64,000 bases of DNA from Microbacterium sp. LWO14-1.2 (GCF_038397715.1 NZ_CP151633.1:248001-312000); one strand, 5' to 3'; numbered from the stretch's first letter, positions 9,973 through 21,523 are shown. A program made the numbers and translations. The notes: generated from the sequence alone by a model not told the origin.

Positions 9973-10908
9973 GTGACCGAGGACAACAATCGAACAGACC
10001 GTTCGCGGTCGACCGGCGAGGCCGGAGAGCCCGCAGCGGGCTGGACGCCGACCGCGCAGGCCAGATCGAAGGCGACGACGTTCCGATGGATCGCGGTCGC
10101 CCTGTGGGTCGTCGCGATCGCCGCCGAGGCCGTCGCCATCTTCTGGGTGCTGCGTCAGCGCGTCGTGGTCGGCGAGGACGGCACGTACGTCCGCGACACC
10201 GACACCGGCCTGCTGGAGAGCCAGAACGCCACGGCCCAGTTCCCCCAGTGGGCGTTCATCACGCTGCTGGTCATGCTCGTCGTGATCGCGGCGCTGTCGA
10301 TCACCGGCTCGATCCTCTGGAAGAAGGCGAACCGGCTGGATCCGGCGCGAAAGTCGGACAAGGTCCGCTTCTTCGTGCAGAACCAGCTCGGCGCGATCAT
10401 CGCGATCGTCGCCTTCCTCCCGCTGATCATCCTGATCTTCCTGAACAAGGACATGGACAAGGGGCAGAAAGCCACCGCCGGCGTGGTGGGCATCGTCCTC
10501 GCCGCTCTCGCCGTCGTCCTGGGGATCGACTTCGACCCCCCTTCCGTCGAGCAGTACACCGCCGACCAGTCCACCGTCATCCAGCTGCTCGGGAAGGACG
10601 AGGTGGTGTGGGTCGCCGGGGGTGCGGTCTACCACGTGTGCGACGAGGTCTCCGACATCCAGACCGGGAGCGAGAAGCTGACCGGGACGACTGCGGAGGC
10701 CGTCGAGGCCGGCAAGATCCGACTCACGCTGAAGTTCGCCTCGGAGCTGCGGACCTGCGGTCTCGCCGTGCCGGAGAACGCCGACGAGATCACCGAGGCG
10801 CTGCGGGCGATCCAGAGCGGCCAGGTCGACACTCCCCTGCCCGCGCCCGTGTGGGCCGATCCGGCGGACGCGCCGATCCAGGTGGAGGACGCCGCGCCCG
10901 CGGAGTGA
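9973..10908 (+). CDS. Membrane protein of unknown function
   Basis: A 311-aa protein starting with GTG, with GGAAGG upstream. A hydrophilic N-terminus of about 38 residues is followed by TM1 (WIAVALWVVAIAAEAVAIFWVL), TM2 (FITLLVMLVVIAALSITGSIL) and two helices around residues 135-180. The C-terminal part of about 130 residues is soluble and acidic. It contains paired cysteines (YHVCDEV, LRTCGLA) that could form a disulphide if outside the cell. I do not recognise the family. It is divergent from the 9373-9894 gene and ends at a strong hairpin. Confidence 0.75.
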   Translation: MTEDNNRTDRSRSTGEAGEPAAGWTPTAQARSKATTFRWIAVALWVVAIAAEAVAIFWVLRQRVVVGEDGTYVRDTDTGLLESQNATAQFPQWAFITLLVMLVVIAALSITGSILWKKANRLDPARKSDKVRFFVQNQLGAIIAIVAFLPLIILIFLNKDMDKGQKATAGVVGIVLAALAVVLGIDFDPPSVEQYTADQSTVIQLLGKDEVVWVAGGAVYHVCDEVSDIQTGSEKLTGTTAEAVEAGKIRLTLKFASELRTCGLAVPENADEITEALRAIQSGQVDTPLPAPVWADPADAPIQVEDAAPAE

Positions 10909-10920
10909 ATCCGGACGCAG

Positions 10921-10953
10921 AACGGGCCCGGTGCGATTCGCACCGGGCCCGTT
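10921..10953. terminator. Bidirectional hairpin between the 9973 gene and ilvC
   Basis: A perfect 15-bp stem (10921-10935 with 10939-10953) opens with AACGGGCCCGG and has a tight ATT loop region. It sits between convergent genes, so it should end both the membrane-protein transcript and the ilv transcript. Confidence 0.85.
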
Positions 10954-10967
10954 GCTGTGTGGTGGGG

Positions 10968-12056
<1,089 letters not shown>

Positions 12057-12566
12057 TCAGCCGCGCAGGACGCGCTCGGTGATGCTCTTGCCGCCGCGGC
12101 CGATCGCGAGGAGACCGGACTGCGCGATCTCCTTGATGCCGAAGGGCTCGAGGGCCCGGAGCAGTGCCTCGACCTTGCCGCGGTCGCCGGTGACCTCGAC
12201 GACGAGGGCGTCGGAGGCGTAGTCGACCACGGAGGCGCGGAAGAGGTTCACGACCTCGATCACGTTCGATCGGGTGGTGTTGTCGGTGCGCACCTTGATG
12301 AGCATGTGCTCGCGCTGCACGGACGTCGAGAAGTCGAGCTCCACGATCTTGATGACGTTGATCAGCTTGTTGAGCTGCTTGGTCACCTGCTCGAGGGGCA
12401 GGTCGTCGAGATCGACCACCACCGTGATGCGCGAGATGCTCGGTACCTCGGTGACGCCCACCGCGAGCGAGTGGATGTTGAAGCCCCGTCGGGCGAAGAG
12501 TCCGGCGACTCGCGTCAGCAGACCGGGGGTGTCCTCCACGAGGAGGCTCAGCACGTGCGTCGTCAT
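12057..12566 (-). CDS. ilvN: Acetolactate synthase small (regulatory) subunit
   Basis: A 169-aa regulatory subunit of acetohydroxyacid synthase. The N-terminal ACT domain (HVLSLLVEDTPGLLTRVAGLFARRGFN) senses valine and activates the large subunit; the C-terminal domain continues to about 160. The ATG at 12566 is two bases from the ilvB stop and has AGGAGG upstream, consistent with stoichiometric expression with IlvB. Confidence 0.96.
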   Translation of the reverse strand: MTTHVLSLLVEDTPGLLTRVAGLFARRGFNIHSLAVGVTEVPSISRITVVVDLDDLPLEQVTKQLNKLINVIKIVELDFSTSVQREHMLIKVRTDNTTRSNVIEVVNLFRASVVDYASDALVVEVTGDRGKVEALLRALEPFGIKEIAQSGLLAIGRGGKSITERVLRG

Positions 12567-12568
12567 GG

Positions 12569-14371
12569 TCAGTCCTCCTCGTCGAATGCGGGCGCGTGGT
12601 CACGCGCGTACTGGACGTAGCTGTTGCTGACGCCCTGCGGCACCATCGGCCACACCATGGAATCGGCGCTCACGACGAAGTCGATCACGACGGGACGGTC
12701 GTTCGTCTCGAGCGCGAGCTTGATGGCGGCGTCGACCTCCTCCTCCTTCTCCACGCGGATCGCGAGGCACCCGTAGGCCTCGGCGAGCTTCACGAAGTCG
12801 GGGATGCGGATGGTGCCGTGGCCCGTGTTCAGATCGGTGTTCGAGTGACGCCCGTCGTAGAAGAGGGTCTGCCACTGGCGCACCATGCCCAGCGAGGAGT
12901 TGTTGATGACGGCGACCTTGATCGGGATGTTGTTGATCGCGCAGGTGGCGAGCTCCTGGTTGGTCATCTGGAAGCAGCCGTCGCCGTCGATCGCCCACAC
13001 GTGACGGTCGGGCTCGGCCACCTTGGCGCCCATGGCGGCGGGGACCGAGTAGCCCATGGTGCCCGCTCCCCCGGAGTTCAGCCAGGCGTTCGGACGCTCG
13101 TACTTGATGAACTGCGCGGCCCACATCTGGTGCTGGCCGACGCCCGCGGCGTAGATGCCCTCGGGGCCCGTGAGCTCGCCGATGCGCTGGATCACGTACT
13201 GCGGCGCGAGGAGACCGTCGGTGGTCGGCGCGTATCCCAGCGGGAACTCGGTGCGGAGGCCGTCGAGGTACGACCACCACTCCTCGGTGTCGGGAGCGGT
13301 GCCCCCGGCAGCGCTGCGGAACGCGCTCTCGAGGTCGACGAGCACGTCGCGCACGTCGCCGACGATCGGCACGTCGGCCGTGCGGATCTTCGAGATCTCG
13401 GCGGGGTCGATGTCGACGTGCACCACCTTGGCGTTCGGCGCGAACAGCGCGGCCTTGCCGGTCACACGGTCGTCGAACCGGGCGCCGAGCGACACGAGCA
13501 GGTCGGCCTCCTGCAGCGCGAGCACGGCCGGGACCGTGCCGTGCATGCCGGGCATGCCCAGATGCTGCGGGTGCGAATCGGGGAACGCGCCGCGCGCCAT
13601 GAGCGTCGTCACGACCGGTGCGCCGGTGGTCTCGGCGAGGGCGAGGAGCTCGGCCGAGGCGCGACCGCGGATCACTCCGCCGCCGACGTACAGCACGGGC
13701 TTCTTGGCCTCGGCGAGCAGCGCCGCGGCGGCCTGGATCTGCTTGCCGTGCGCCTTGGTCACCGGGCGGTAGCCGGGGAGGTCGATCTTGGGCGGCCACA
13801 CGAACGGGGCGACGGCCTGCTGCGCGTCCTTCGTGATGTCGACGAGCACGGGGCCGGGGCGACCGGTCGAGGCGATCTCGTACGCGGCGGCGATGGCGCC
13901 GGGGATGTCCGCGGCATCCCGCACGAGGAACGAGTGCTTCGTGATCGGCATCGTGATGCCCACGATGTCGGCCTCCTGGAACGCATCCGTGCCCATGAGG
14001 GTCGAGAACACCTGGCCGGTGATCGCGAGCAGCGGCACGGAGTCCATGTAGGCGTCGGCGATCGCGGTGACGAGGTTGGTCGCGCCCGGTCCGGAGGTCG
14101 CGATGCACACGCCCACCTTTCCCGACGACGACGCGTATCCCTCGGCGGCGTGTCCGGCCCCCTGCTCGTGGCGGACAAGGATGTGGCGCAGCTGCTTCGC
14201 GTCCATCAGCGGGTCGTAGACGGGGAGGATCGCGCCACCCGGCAGACCGAACACGTCGGTGATGCCGAGCAGTTCGAGCGAGCGGACGACGGCCTCCGCC
14301 CCGGTGATCTCGGGAGCGGACGACTTGGGTGCGGGTGGCCTCGGCACGGCCGAGACGGAGTCAGCAGTCAT
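12569..14371 (-). CDS. ilvB: Acetolactate synthase large (catalytic) subunit
   Basis: A 600-aa ThDP enzyme condensing pyruvate with pyruvate or 2-oxobutyrate, the first common step of valine, leucine and isoleucine synthesis. Visible are the substrate loop [15 protein letters not shown], the catalytic glutamate in [14 protein letters not shown], and the ThDP/Mg motif [11 protein letters not shown] running to INN. The first 25 residues are a non-conserved actinobacterial extension. A 72-base gap with a hairpin separates it from ilvD upstream. Confidence 0.97.
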   Translation of the reverse strand: MTADSVSAVPRPPAPKSSAPEITGAEAVVRSLELLGITDVFGLPGGAILPVYDPLMDAKQLRHILVRHEQGAGHAAEGYASSSGKVGVCIATSGPGATNLVTAIADAYMDSVPLLAITGQVFSTLMGTDAFQEADIVGITMPITKHSFLVRDAADIPGAIAAAYEIASTGRPGPVLVDITKDAQQAVAPFVWPPKIDLPGYRPVTKAHGKQIQAAAALLAEAKKPVLYVGGGVIRGRASAELLALAETTGAPVVTTLMARGAFPDSHPQHLGMPGMHGTVPAVLALQEADLLVSLGARFDDRVTGKAALFAPNAKVVHVDIDPAEISKIRTADVPIVGDVRDVLVDLESAFRSAAGGTAPDTEEWWSYLDGLRTEFPLGYAPTTDGLLAPQYVIQRIGELTGPEGIYAAGVGQHQMWAAQFIKYERPNAWLNSGGAGTMGYSVPAAMGAKVAEPDRHVWAIDGDGCFQMTNQELATCAINNIPIKVAVINNSSLGMVRQWQTLFYDGRHSNTDLNTGHGTIRIPDFVKLAEAYGCLAIRVEKEEEVDAAIKLALETNDRPVVIDFVVSADSMVWPMVPQGVSNSYVQYARDHAPAFDEED

Positions 14372-14409
14372 GACTTTCCTTCTGATGGTCTGTGGGCGAC
14401 GTCGGTCCT

Positions 14410-14433
14410 CAGACGGGTTCGGGAACCCGTCTG
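14410..14433. terminator. Hairpin between ilvD and ilvB (terminator or attenuator)
   Basis: Inverted arms CAGACGGGTTC (14410-14420) and GAACCCGTCTG (14423-14433) form a GC-rich hairpin, with the central bases making the loop. It starts ten bases after the ilvD stop codon and lies 39 bases upstream of the ilvB start. No U-tract follows. It could end ilvD transcripts or trim expression of ilvBNC; no leader peptide is evident. Confidence 0.55.
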
Positions 14434-14443
14434 GCGGATCGGA

Positions 14444-16162
14444 TCAGCCGGTCGTCGCGCCTTCGGCGGCGGAGCGCACGAGACGCGAGTACTTGGCAAG
14501 AACGCCACGGGTATAGCGCGGGGGAAGCGGCTCCCAGCCAGAGCGGCGGGAGGCGAGCTCCGCCTCGTCGACGAGTAGGTCGAGAGAGCGGGCTGCGATA
14601 TCGACCCGTATCAGATCACCATCGCGCACGAAGGCGATGGGACCTGCGTCCACCGCTTCGGGTGCTATGTGGCCGATGCACAGGCCGGTTGTGCCGCCTG
14701 AGAATCGTCCGTCCGTCAAGAGTAGTACATCTTTTCCGAGCCCCGCGCCCTTGATGGCCGCCGTGATGGCGAGCATCTCGCGCATGCCGGGTCCGCCCTT
14801 GGGCCCCTCGTACCGGATGACGATGACCGTGCCCGGTTCGATCGACCCATCGGCGACGGCGTCCATCGCCGCGCGCTCGCGCTCGAAGACGCGTGCGGGT
14901 CCCTCGAACACCGCGGCGTCGAAGCCGGCCGTCTTGACGACGGCGCCCTCGGGCGCGAGCGAGCCGTGCAGGATCGTGAGCCCGCCCGTGGCGTGGATCG
15001 GGTTGTCGAACGTGTGGATGACCTCGCCGTCGATCGGCTGCGGGTCGAGCTCGGCGAGGTTCTCGGCGAGCGTCTTGCCGGTCACGGTGAGCGCGTCGCC
15101 GTGCAGCAGGCCTTCGTCGAGCATCGCCTTCATGATGACGGGGATGCCGCCGTGACGGTCGACGTCGTTCATGACGTACTTGCCGAACGGCTTCATGTCG
15201 GCGACGTGCGGCACCCGGTCGCCGATGCGGTTGAAGTCGTGCAGGCTCAGCTCGACGTCGGCCTCGCGGGCGATCGCGAGCAGATGCAGGACCACGTTGG
15301 TCGAGCCGCCGAGGGCCATCGCGAGGGCGATCGCGTTCTCGAAGGCCTCCTTGGTGAGGATGTCGCGGGTGGTTATCCCCTGGCGGAGCAGGTTCACGAC
15401 GGCCTCGCCCGACCGGTGCGCGAAGTAGTCGCGACGACGGTCGGCAGCGGGCGGGGCCGCAGAGCCGGGAAGGCTGAGACCGAGCGCCTCGGCGACGGAC
15501 GCCATGGTGTTGGCCGTGTACATGCCGCCGCACGCGCCCTCGCCCGGAGCGATCGCGCACTCGATGCGCTTGAGGTCCTCCTCGCTCATGAGCCCGGCAC
15601 GGCAGGCGCCGACGGCTTCGAAGGAGTCGATGATGGTGACGTCCTTCTCCGTGCCGTCCGAGAGCTTCACCCAGCCGGGCGCGATCGATCCCGCGTACAG
15701 GAACACGCTCGACAGGTCGAGGCGGGCGCTGGCCATGAGCATGCCGGGGATCGACTTGTCGCAGCCGGCGAGCAGCACCGAGCCGTCGAGACGCTCCGCC
15801 ATCATCACGGTCTCGACGGAGTCGGCGATGACCTCGCGCGACACGAGCGAGAAGTGCATCCCCTCGTGACCCATCGAGATGCCGTCCGAGACCGAGATGG
15901 TGCCGAACTGCAGCGGGTAGCCGCCGCCGGAGTGCACGCCCTCCTTCGCGCCCTGGGCGAGCCGGTCGAGGCTCAGGTTGCAGGGGGTGATCTCGTTCCA
16001 GCTCGAAGCGATGCCGATCTGGGGCTTGTCCCAGTCCGCGTCGCCCATGCCGACGGCGCGGAGCATGCCGCGGGAGGTCGTCGCCTCGATGCCGTCGGTG
16101 ACGACGCGACTGCGGGGCTTGATGTCGATGGACTCGTGAGGGGCGGTGTCAGGCGAGGACAT
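14444..16162 (-). CDS. ilvD: Dihydroxy-acid dehydratase
   Basis: A 572-aa iron-sulfur dehydratase forming the branched 2-oxo acids. The cluster ligands are visible in [20 protein letters not shown] and [12 protein letters not shown], and the C-terminal [21 protein letters not shown] is intact. Length is normal. A stretch near 14570-14745 uses codons rare in the rest of the window (CTA, ATA, GTA, TCA) while the protein stays conserved. It is the first gene of the ilv block; otsB lies nine bases upstream on the same strand. Confidence 0.96.
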   Translation of the reverse strand: MSSPDTAPHESIDIKPRSRVVTDGIEATTSRGMLRAVGMGDADWDKPQIGIASSWNEITPCNLSLDRLAQGAKEGVHSGGGYPLQFGTISVSDGISMGHEGMHFSLVSREVIADSVETVMMAERLDGSVLLAGCDKSIPGMLMASARLDLSSVFLYAGSIAPGWVKLSDGTEKDVTIIDSFEAVGACRAGLMSEEDLKRIECAIAPGEGACGGMYTANTMASVAEALGLSLPGSAAPPAADRRRDYFAHRSGEAVVNLLRQGITTRDILTKEAFENAIALAMALGGSTNVVLHLLAIAREADVELSLHDFNRIGDRVPHVADMKPFGKYVMNDVDRHGGIPVIMKAMLDEGLLHGDALTVTGKTLAENLAELDPQPIDGEVIHTFDNPIHATGGLTILHGSLAPEGAVVKTAGFDAAVFEGPARVFERERAAMDAVADGSIEPGTVIVIRYEGPKGGPGMREMLAITAAIKGAGLGKDVLLLTDGRFSGGTTGLCIGHIAPEAVDAGPIAFVRDGDLIRVDIAARSLDLLVDEAELASRRSGWEPLPPRYTRGVLAKYSRLVRSAAEGATTG

Positions 16163-16171
16163 GACGGAAGT

Positions 16172-16969
16172 CTATTCCCGACGGGCAGCGCGCTCGTCCG
16201 CCAAGGCGCCCAGAAGAAGGGCGATCTCCTGTGGGTTCTCCACACGCAGGGTCGCCGCGGTCTCCCCCGGTCCGACCCGCACGCCGAGATCGTCGCCCTC
16301 GAGCACGCGCATCGCGTCCTCGTCGGTCACGTCGTCGCCGGCGAAGAGGATCGCAGTGGCGGCGAAGTGGGCGCGGAGCGCCGCCATCGCGGCATCCTTC
16401 CCCTCCGTCCGCGACGAGAACTCCAGCACGCGGTGGCCGGAGCGACGACGCCAGTGCGGGAAGCGCGCGGCGACCAGCTCGTCGATCTCGGCGAACACCG
16501 CCTTCTCGACCTCGCGGGTGGCTGTGCGCGTGTGCACACCCATCCCGAACGTCTTCGGCTCGAGCTCCGCACCCTCGTATCGGTCGATGATGGGGCGGGC
16601 GGCGGCCCAGAGCTCCTCGCGGTCTCCGTCGGCCGTCGCCGGTCCGTCGGCGTCCGCGTCGCCCACCCCCGGGTACCAGTACTGCGCGCCGTGCGAGCCG
16701 GCGAGGGTGATGAGCGAGTCGTCGGTGTGCTCCGTGATGACGCGCAGATCGTGCATGCTCCGACCGGAGACGTAGGCCACCACCGTGTCGGGGAGCTCGG
16801 CGAGACGCGCGACCTGCGCCGCGACCTCGGGGAGCGCCCGCGCGGCCATGGGGTCGGGAACCAGCGGAGACGCCGTCCCGTCGAAGTCCAGTGCGACGAC
16901 GAGCCGCGGTGTCGCGGCGATGGCGCTCAGGGCGGGGTCTGACGAACCGGGGGTCCAGCTGCGGGTCAC
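16172..16969 (-). CDS. otsB: Trehalose-6-phosphate phosphatase
   Basis: A 265-aa HAD-superfamily phosphatase removing phosphate from trehalose 6-phosphate. The nucleophile motif ALDFDGTASPL is at residues 26-36 (D28, D30), and the C-terminal acid pair is in FAGDDVTDEDAMR. Length is normal for bacterial OtsB. The GTG start at 16969 has GGAGA upstream and lies 46 bases after otsA, with which it forms the OtsAB pathway for an osmolyte and stress protectant. Confidence 0.95.
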   Translation of the reverse strand: MTRSWTPGSSDPALSAIAATPRLVVALDFDGTASPLVPDPMAARALPEVAAQVARLAELPDTVVAYVSGRSMHDLRVITEHTDDSLITLAGSHGAQYWYPGVGDADADGPATADGDREELWAAARPIIDRYEGAELEPKTFGMGVHTRTATREVEKAVFAEIDELVAARFPHWRRRSGHRVLEFSSRTEGKDAAMAALRAHFAATAILFAGDDVTDEDAMRVLEGDDLGVRVGPGETAATLRVENPQEIALLLGALADERAARRE

Positions 16970-17015
16970 GGGAGAGTCTCCAATCGACGGGTCCCCTCCA
17001 GTATGGCCGTCCGGA

Positions 17016-18422
17016 TCAGCGCGCCCTGACCTCGGAGAGAGCCTTGAGGAAGGAGTTCGACCACGCGGTGACGTCGTTCTCGAGCACCCGGCGGCGCAGC
17101 GACCGCATCCGCCTCGACTGCTCGGCCGGCGTCATCTCGACCGCAGACATGATGGCGTCCTTCAGCCCTGCGATGTCATGGGGGTTCACGCGCACGGCCT
17201 GCCGGAGCTCGTCGGCAGCGCCGGTGAACTCGCTGAGCACCAGCACTCCCCTGTTGTCGGCGCGCGTGGCGACGTACTCCTTGGCGACGAGGTTCATGCC
17301 GTCCCGGAGCGCCGTCACGAGCATCACGTCCGCCGCGAGGTAGAGCGCGACCATCTCCTCGCGCGGATACCCCTGGTGCAGGTAGCGGATCGCCGTATGC
17401 CCCATCGTGTCGTGGTCGCCGTTGATGCGGCCGACCGCGAGCTCGATCTCGTCACGCAGGTGCACGTAGGCGTCGACGCGCTCCCGGCTGGGGCTCGCGA
17501 CCTGCACGAGGGTGACGTCCTCGACGTCGAGACGACCGTCCTCCAGCAGTTCGCCGTACGCCTTGATGCGGTGACGGATGCCCTTCGTGTAGTCGAGCCG
17601 GTCCACGCCGAGCAGGATCTTGGAGGGGTTGCCGAGGCTCTCCCTGATCTCCTGCGCACGCGCCCTGATGTCGGGGCGGGCCGCCAGTTCGAGATAGGGC
17701 GCGGTGTCGATGGAGATCGGGAACGCCTTCGCGACCGCCGACCGTGTGCCGCCGTCGGCCGTCGGCACGGCGACGTTCGAGCCCTTCACCTCGTACTTGA
17801 GGCGACGGCGGACCGCCGTGAGGAAGTACGTGGCGTCCTGAGCACGCTGGAACCCGATCACGTCGGCCCCGAGCAGACCGGTGAGCACCTGGTCGCGCCA
17901 CGGCAACTGGGCGTAGAGGCCGTGCGCGGGGAACGGGATGTGGTGGAAGTACCCGATCGTCACGTCAGGACGCAGGTCGCGCACCATCTGCGGCACGAGC
18001 TGCAGCTGGTAGTCGTGCACCCACACGGTCCCGTCCTGGGCCGCGACGGATGCGGCGGCCTCCGCGAAGCGGCGGTTCACCCGTACGTAGGCGTCCCACC
18101 ACTCCCGGTGGTACTGCGGCGGCGCGATCACGTCGTGGTAGAGCGGCCAGATGGTGTCGTTCGCGAAGCCCTCGTAGTAGTCCGCGACCTCGTCGGCGCT
18201 CAGCGACACCGGCACCAGATCGATGCCGTTGATCTCGAACGGCTCGAGCTCGGTGTCGGGCTGCCCGGGCCAGCCGACCCAGGCTCCGCGGGCGCTGCGC
18301 ATCATCGGCTCGAGGGCTGCGACCAGACCGCCCGGCGACGTCCGCCATTCCTCCGCGCCGTCCGGACCGACGATGCGGTCGACGGGGAGGCGGTTGGCGA
18401 CGACGACGAAATCTGCGGGCAT
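17016..18422 (-). CDS. otsA: Alpha,alpha-trehalose-phosphate synthase
   Basis: A 468-aa GT20 glycosyltransferase making trehalose 6-phosphate from an NDP-glucose and glucose 6-phosphate. Visible are the N-terminal VVVANRLPVDR, the WVHDYQLQLVP motif, the sugar-nucleotide binding GVDRLDYTKGIRHR and ALRDGMNLVAKEY. Actinobacterial OtsA length. It is upstream of otsB and probably co-transcribed with it. Confidence 0.96.
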   Translation of the reverse strand: MPADFVVVANRLPVDRIVGPDGAEEWRTSPGGLVAALEPMMRSARGAWVGWPGQPDTELEPFEINGIDLVPVSLSADEVADYYEGFANDTIWPLYHDVIAPPQYHREWWDAYVRVNRRFAEAAASVAAQDGTVWVHDYQLQLVPQMVRDLRPDVTIGYFHHIPFPAHGLYAQLPWRDQVLTGLLGADVIGFQRAQDATYFLTAVRRRLKYEVKGSNVAVPTADGGTRSAVAKAFPISIDTAPYLELAARPDIRARAQEIRESLGNPSKILLGVDRLDYTKGIRHRIKAYGELLEDGRLDVEDVTLVQVASPSRERVDAYVHLRDEIELAVGRINGDHDTMGHTAIRYLHQGYPREEMVALYLAADVMLVTALRDGMNLVAKEYVATRADNRGVLVLSEFTGAADELRQAVRVNPHDIAGLKDAIMSAVEMTPAEQSRRMRSLRRRVLENDVTAWSNSFLKALSEVRAR

Positions 18423-18472
18423 GGGGGAAGGCTCCTGACGATCCGGTGCGGTGCTCCTCAGGCTACAGAGGC

Positions 18473-19741
18473 TCAGACCGAGGCTACGCGAGGTGCTGTG
18501 CCACTCAGGCGCCAGTTGACAAGCGCCGCGGCGAACGCTACCCCGGCCGCGGCGATCGGGAGCGCGAGCGCAGCCCCCGTTCCGAGGTTCTCGGCGAGCT
18601 CCCCCGCGACGGCTGCGCCGATCGACTGCCCGACGATCACCGCGGATCCGAGCATCGTCATGACGGTCGCCGAGCGTCCGAGCGGGCTGCGGGCGGCTCC
18701 CAGGCTGTACTGCGTCACGAGCGTCGGCCCGATGCCGATGCCCATGATCGCGAGCGCCACCATCATCGTCGCCGGGGCGTCCACGAGGAGCAGCAGCAGG
18801 GTTCCGCCGAGCAGGATCGCCGAGAAGACGAGCCAGCGGGCGCGCAGCGTGAACCGCGCGGGAAGCCAGGCCACGCCGAGTGCGAGGAGCGCCGAGCCGA
18901 CGCCCATGACGCCGTAGAGCAGTCCGGCTTCCTCCGACGCGCCCCGGTCGGCCATGAACGAGGTGAGCGACGTGAGCATGGTCCCGAAGAACATCCCGAC
19001 GCCGAGGATGCCGAGGACGACGACGAGCACCCGGGGGTGGAAGAGCTCGGATGCGGAGGACGGCGCCCTCCCGTCGTCGCCGCGGTGGATCGACACGGCC
19101 CTGGCGCTCGGATGCAGCGCGAAGCCTCCCACGAACAGCACGGTGAGCGCGGCCGCTCCGACGAGCGGCGCCCAGGGCGCGATCACGGACGCGAGGATGC
19201 CGACGAGGAAGGGACCGAACACGAACACGGTCTCATCCGCAGCGGATTCATACGCCATGGTTCCCGACAGCGTGCGCGGACGCACCGACTCCGGCATCCG
19301 CTCGGTGATCATCGTCACCAGCCTGGAGCGCGACATCGGCGCCACCTGCGGCGCGGTCGCGCCGATGCCGAACGCGGCGACGAGAACGAGGAGATCGGCG
19401 GCCTCGCCGTAGACGACGAGGGTGAACACGACGAGCATCGCGCCGTTGGCGATCGCGAGAGCGAGCAGCACGAAGCGCTGCCCGAACCGATCGGCGGCCG
19501 CGCCCAGCAGGGGTCCGAAACACGCGGTGCCGAGTCCGACCGCTGCGGAGGTGAGCCCACCCAGCGAGAGAGACCCTCGCGCCGAGACGACGACCGTGAG
19601 CACGCCGACGACCATCATCGCGAAAGGCAGGCGCGCGATGAACGCGATGAGGAAGTAGGAGATGCCCGCCGTGCGGATGAGGCTCGGGGCGGGCGGCGTC
19701 GCCGTGGCGACGGAGGATGTCGAGGAGGAAGCGTGTGTCAT
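18473..19741 (-). CDS. MFS transporter
   Basis: A 422-aa major facilitator with about twelve hydrophobic segments and the TM2-3 loop AAADRFGQRFVLL. The N-terminus has a short Ser/Thr-rich tail. The ATG at 19741 has only a weak ribosome-binding site; a GTG about ten codons in is a possible alternative. It is a single gene 50 bases upstream of otsA with no linked regulator, so the substrate is unknown. Confidence 0.82.
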   Translation of the reverse strand: MTHASSSTSSVATATPPAPSLIRTAGISYFLIAFIARLPFAMMVVGVLTVVVSARGSLSLGGLTSAAVGLGTACFGPLLGAAADRFGQRFVLLALAIANGAMLVVFTLVVYGEAADLLVLVAAFGIGATAPQVAPMSRSRLVTMITERMPESVRPRTLSGTMAYESAADETVFVFGPFLVGILASVIAPWAPLVGAAALTVLFVGGFALHPSARAVSIHRGDDGRAPSSASELFHPRVLVVVLGILGVGMFFGTMLTSLTSFMADRGASEEAGLLYGVMGVGSALLALGVAWLPARFTLRARWLVFSAILLGGTLLLLLVDAPATMMVALAIMGIGIGPTLVTQYSLGAARSPLGRSATVMTMLGSAVIVGQSIGAAVAGELAENLGTGAALALPIAAAGVAFAAALVNWRLSGTAPRVASV

Positions 19742-19970
19742 GGCTCTCGCGCGTCCGCGGACGCGGGGTCGGGTGCCGCCGCTGTCCGCCGGGGAGCCGG
19801 CGGCCGGTAGATACACGGGTGCGGCCGCGGACCAGCCGCGACCCCTCCATGGTACCGCGCTCCGATCGGCCGTCGCTGGACTGCTTCCGGCCGCCCGCGT
19901 GCCCTGACAGGGTCGCGCCGGGTTGTCAAGGCTGGGCGAGCCGCGCCGCACGCCGGGTAGCGTGTGTGGC

Positions 19971-20246
19971 ATGAACTACCTCACCAGCACCGGACTCCTC
20001 GGCGCGATCATGTCGGGCGCCTCCCTGCTCCGCGGTTCCCGCGAGACGCCGATCACCTGGCGCGCCGCGCTCGCGTGGGTGAGCTGGGGCATCACGTTCG
20101 CCCTCGCGATCGGCGCCGTCATCGACACCCGGCGCGCCAAGCAGGGCAAGCCCGTCTCCAAGGACTCCCCCGTCTACGCCAAGCAGCAGAAGGAGCGGGA
20201 GAAGAAGGAGAAGAACCTCACCAAGGAGCTGAAGCGGTCGCGCTGA
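19971..20246 (+). CDS. Small protein with one or two membrane segments
   Basis: A 91-aa protein. A hydrophobic N-terminus (TGLLGAIMSGASLL), one clear membrane helix (AALAWVSWGITFALAIGAVI) and a very basic tail rich in Lys and Glu (KEREKKEKNL) are visible. A TAGCGT box at 19958-19963 lies seven bases before the ATG, consistent with a leaderless transcript. It is convergent with the thiolase gene 38 bases downstream. Function is not recognised. Confidence 0.72.
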   Translation: MNYLTSTGLLGAIMSGASLLRGSRETPITWRAALAWVSWGITFALAIGAVIDTRRAKQGKPVSKDSPVYAKQQKEREKKEKNLTKELKRSR

Positions 20247-20284
20247 GCGTCCACCGCCCCGCACTCACCGGGTGAGGCGGCTCC

Positions 20285-21487
20285 TCATCGGGTGAGGATG
20301 AGCGCTTCGCCCTGACCGCCGCCGCCGCACAGTCCGACGGCCGCCACTCCGCTGCCGCGCCTCGTCAGTTCGTGCACGGCGTGGACGACCAGACGGTTGC
20401 CCGATGCGCCGATCGGATGCCCGATCGCGATGCCGCCGCCGTGGATGTTCACGACCGCGCTGTCGAGGCCGAGCTCGGACTGCGACCGCGCGACGACGGC
20501 TCCGAACGCTTCGTTGATCTCGACGAGGTCCAGGTCGGCGGGAGCGATGCCCTGCTTCTCGCAGGCCTGTTCGATGGCGCGAGCCGGCTGCGCGTGCAGT
20601 GAGTTGTCCGGCCCGGCCGTCTGACCGCTCGCGCCGACGGTGGCGAGCACGTCCCAGCCGTTCGCGGCCGCCGTGCCGCGCGTGGTCACCACGACGGCGG
20701 AGGCGCCGTCGGAGATCTGCGACGAGTTCCCGGCGGTCAGCGAACCGCCCTCGGCGAACGCCGCACGGAGTCCCGCGAGCGACTCGACCGTGGTGTCGGG
20801 GCGCACGCCCTCGTCCGTCGACACCACGAGGGGCTCCCCCTTGCGCTGCGGCACGTCGACGGGCACGATCTCCGCGTCGAACACTCCGGCCTGCTGGGCA
20901 GCCGCCGCACGCTGATGCGAGAGCGCGGCGACCGCGTCCTGCGCCTCTCGCGACACCTCGTAGCGCTCGTTGTGCCGCTCGGTCGACGCCCCCATGCTCT
21001 CGCGGTCGAAGGCGTCGGTCAGTCCGTCGTACGCCATGTGGTCGAGCACCTCCACCGACCCGTACGCCCACCCGTCGCGCGACCCCATCAGCAGGTGCGG
21101 CGCGCGCGTCATCGACTCCATCCCGGCGGCGACCACGACCTCGGCATCGCCGGTGCGGATCATCCGTGCCGCATCGATGATCGCGGTGAGGCCCGACAAG
21201 CAGACCTTGTTCACGGAGTGCGCGGGCACGTCCCAGCCGATGCCCGCGCCGATCGCGGCCTGGCGAGCGGCGTTCTGCCCCGAGCCGGCGGCGAGGACCT
21301 GACCGACGATCACGGCGTCCACGTCGGCGGCAGCCACGCTTCCCCGCTCGAGGGCTCCACGGATCGCGAGAGCGCCGAGCTCCGGGGCGGTGAAACGGGC
21401 GAGCTGCCCCTTGAGGCGGCCCTGCGGGGTGCGCGCTGCGGCGACGATCACGACGTCGTGATCGTCGGGTGCGGTGTGGTGTGTCAT
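20285..21487 (-). CDS. Acetyl-CoA C-acyltransferase (thiolase)
   Basis: A 400-aa type II thiolase. The nucleophile C96 is in SVNKVCLSG, the His motif is GGGIAIGHPIGASGNR, and the second cysteine C387 is in GLCGGGGQG. It can condense two acetyl-CoA or cleave 3-oxoacyl-CoA. It follows the two CoA-transferase subunits with a 36-base gap, which points to catabolic use of acetoacetate or another 3-oxo acid: activation by CoA transfer, then thiolysis. Confidence 0.94.
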   Translation of the reverse strand: MTHHTAPDDHDVVIVAAARTPQGRLKGQLARFTAPELGALAIRGALERGSVAAADVDAVIVGQVLAAGSGQNAARQAAIGAGIGWDVPAHSVNKVCLSGLTAIIDAARMIRTGDAEVVVAAGMESMTRAPHLLMGSRDGWAYGSVEVLDHMAYDGLTDAFDRESMGASTERHNERYEVSREAQDAVAALSHQRAAAAQQAGVFDAEIVPVDVPQRKGEPLVVSTDEGVRPDTTVESLAGLRAAFAEGGSLTAGNSSQISDGASAVVVTTRGTAAANGWDVLATVGASGQTAGPDNSLHAQPARAIEQACEKQGIAPADLDLVEINEAFGAVVARSQSELGLDSAVVNIHGGGIAIGHPIGASGNRLVVHAVHELTRRGSGVAAVGLCGGGGQGEALILTR

Positions 21488-21523
21488 GTCGGCATCCTTC
21501 CGATGTCTGCGGTCGGCTCGCGG

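Noticed and set aside
20247..20284. Terminator between the 19971 gene and the thiolase gene
   Set aside because: Only short direct repeats of CGGGTGAGG and a weak hairpin are present; not convincing.
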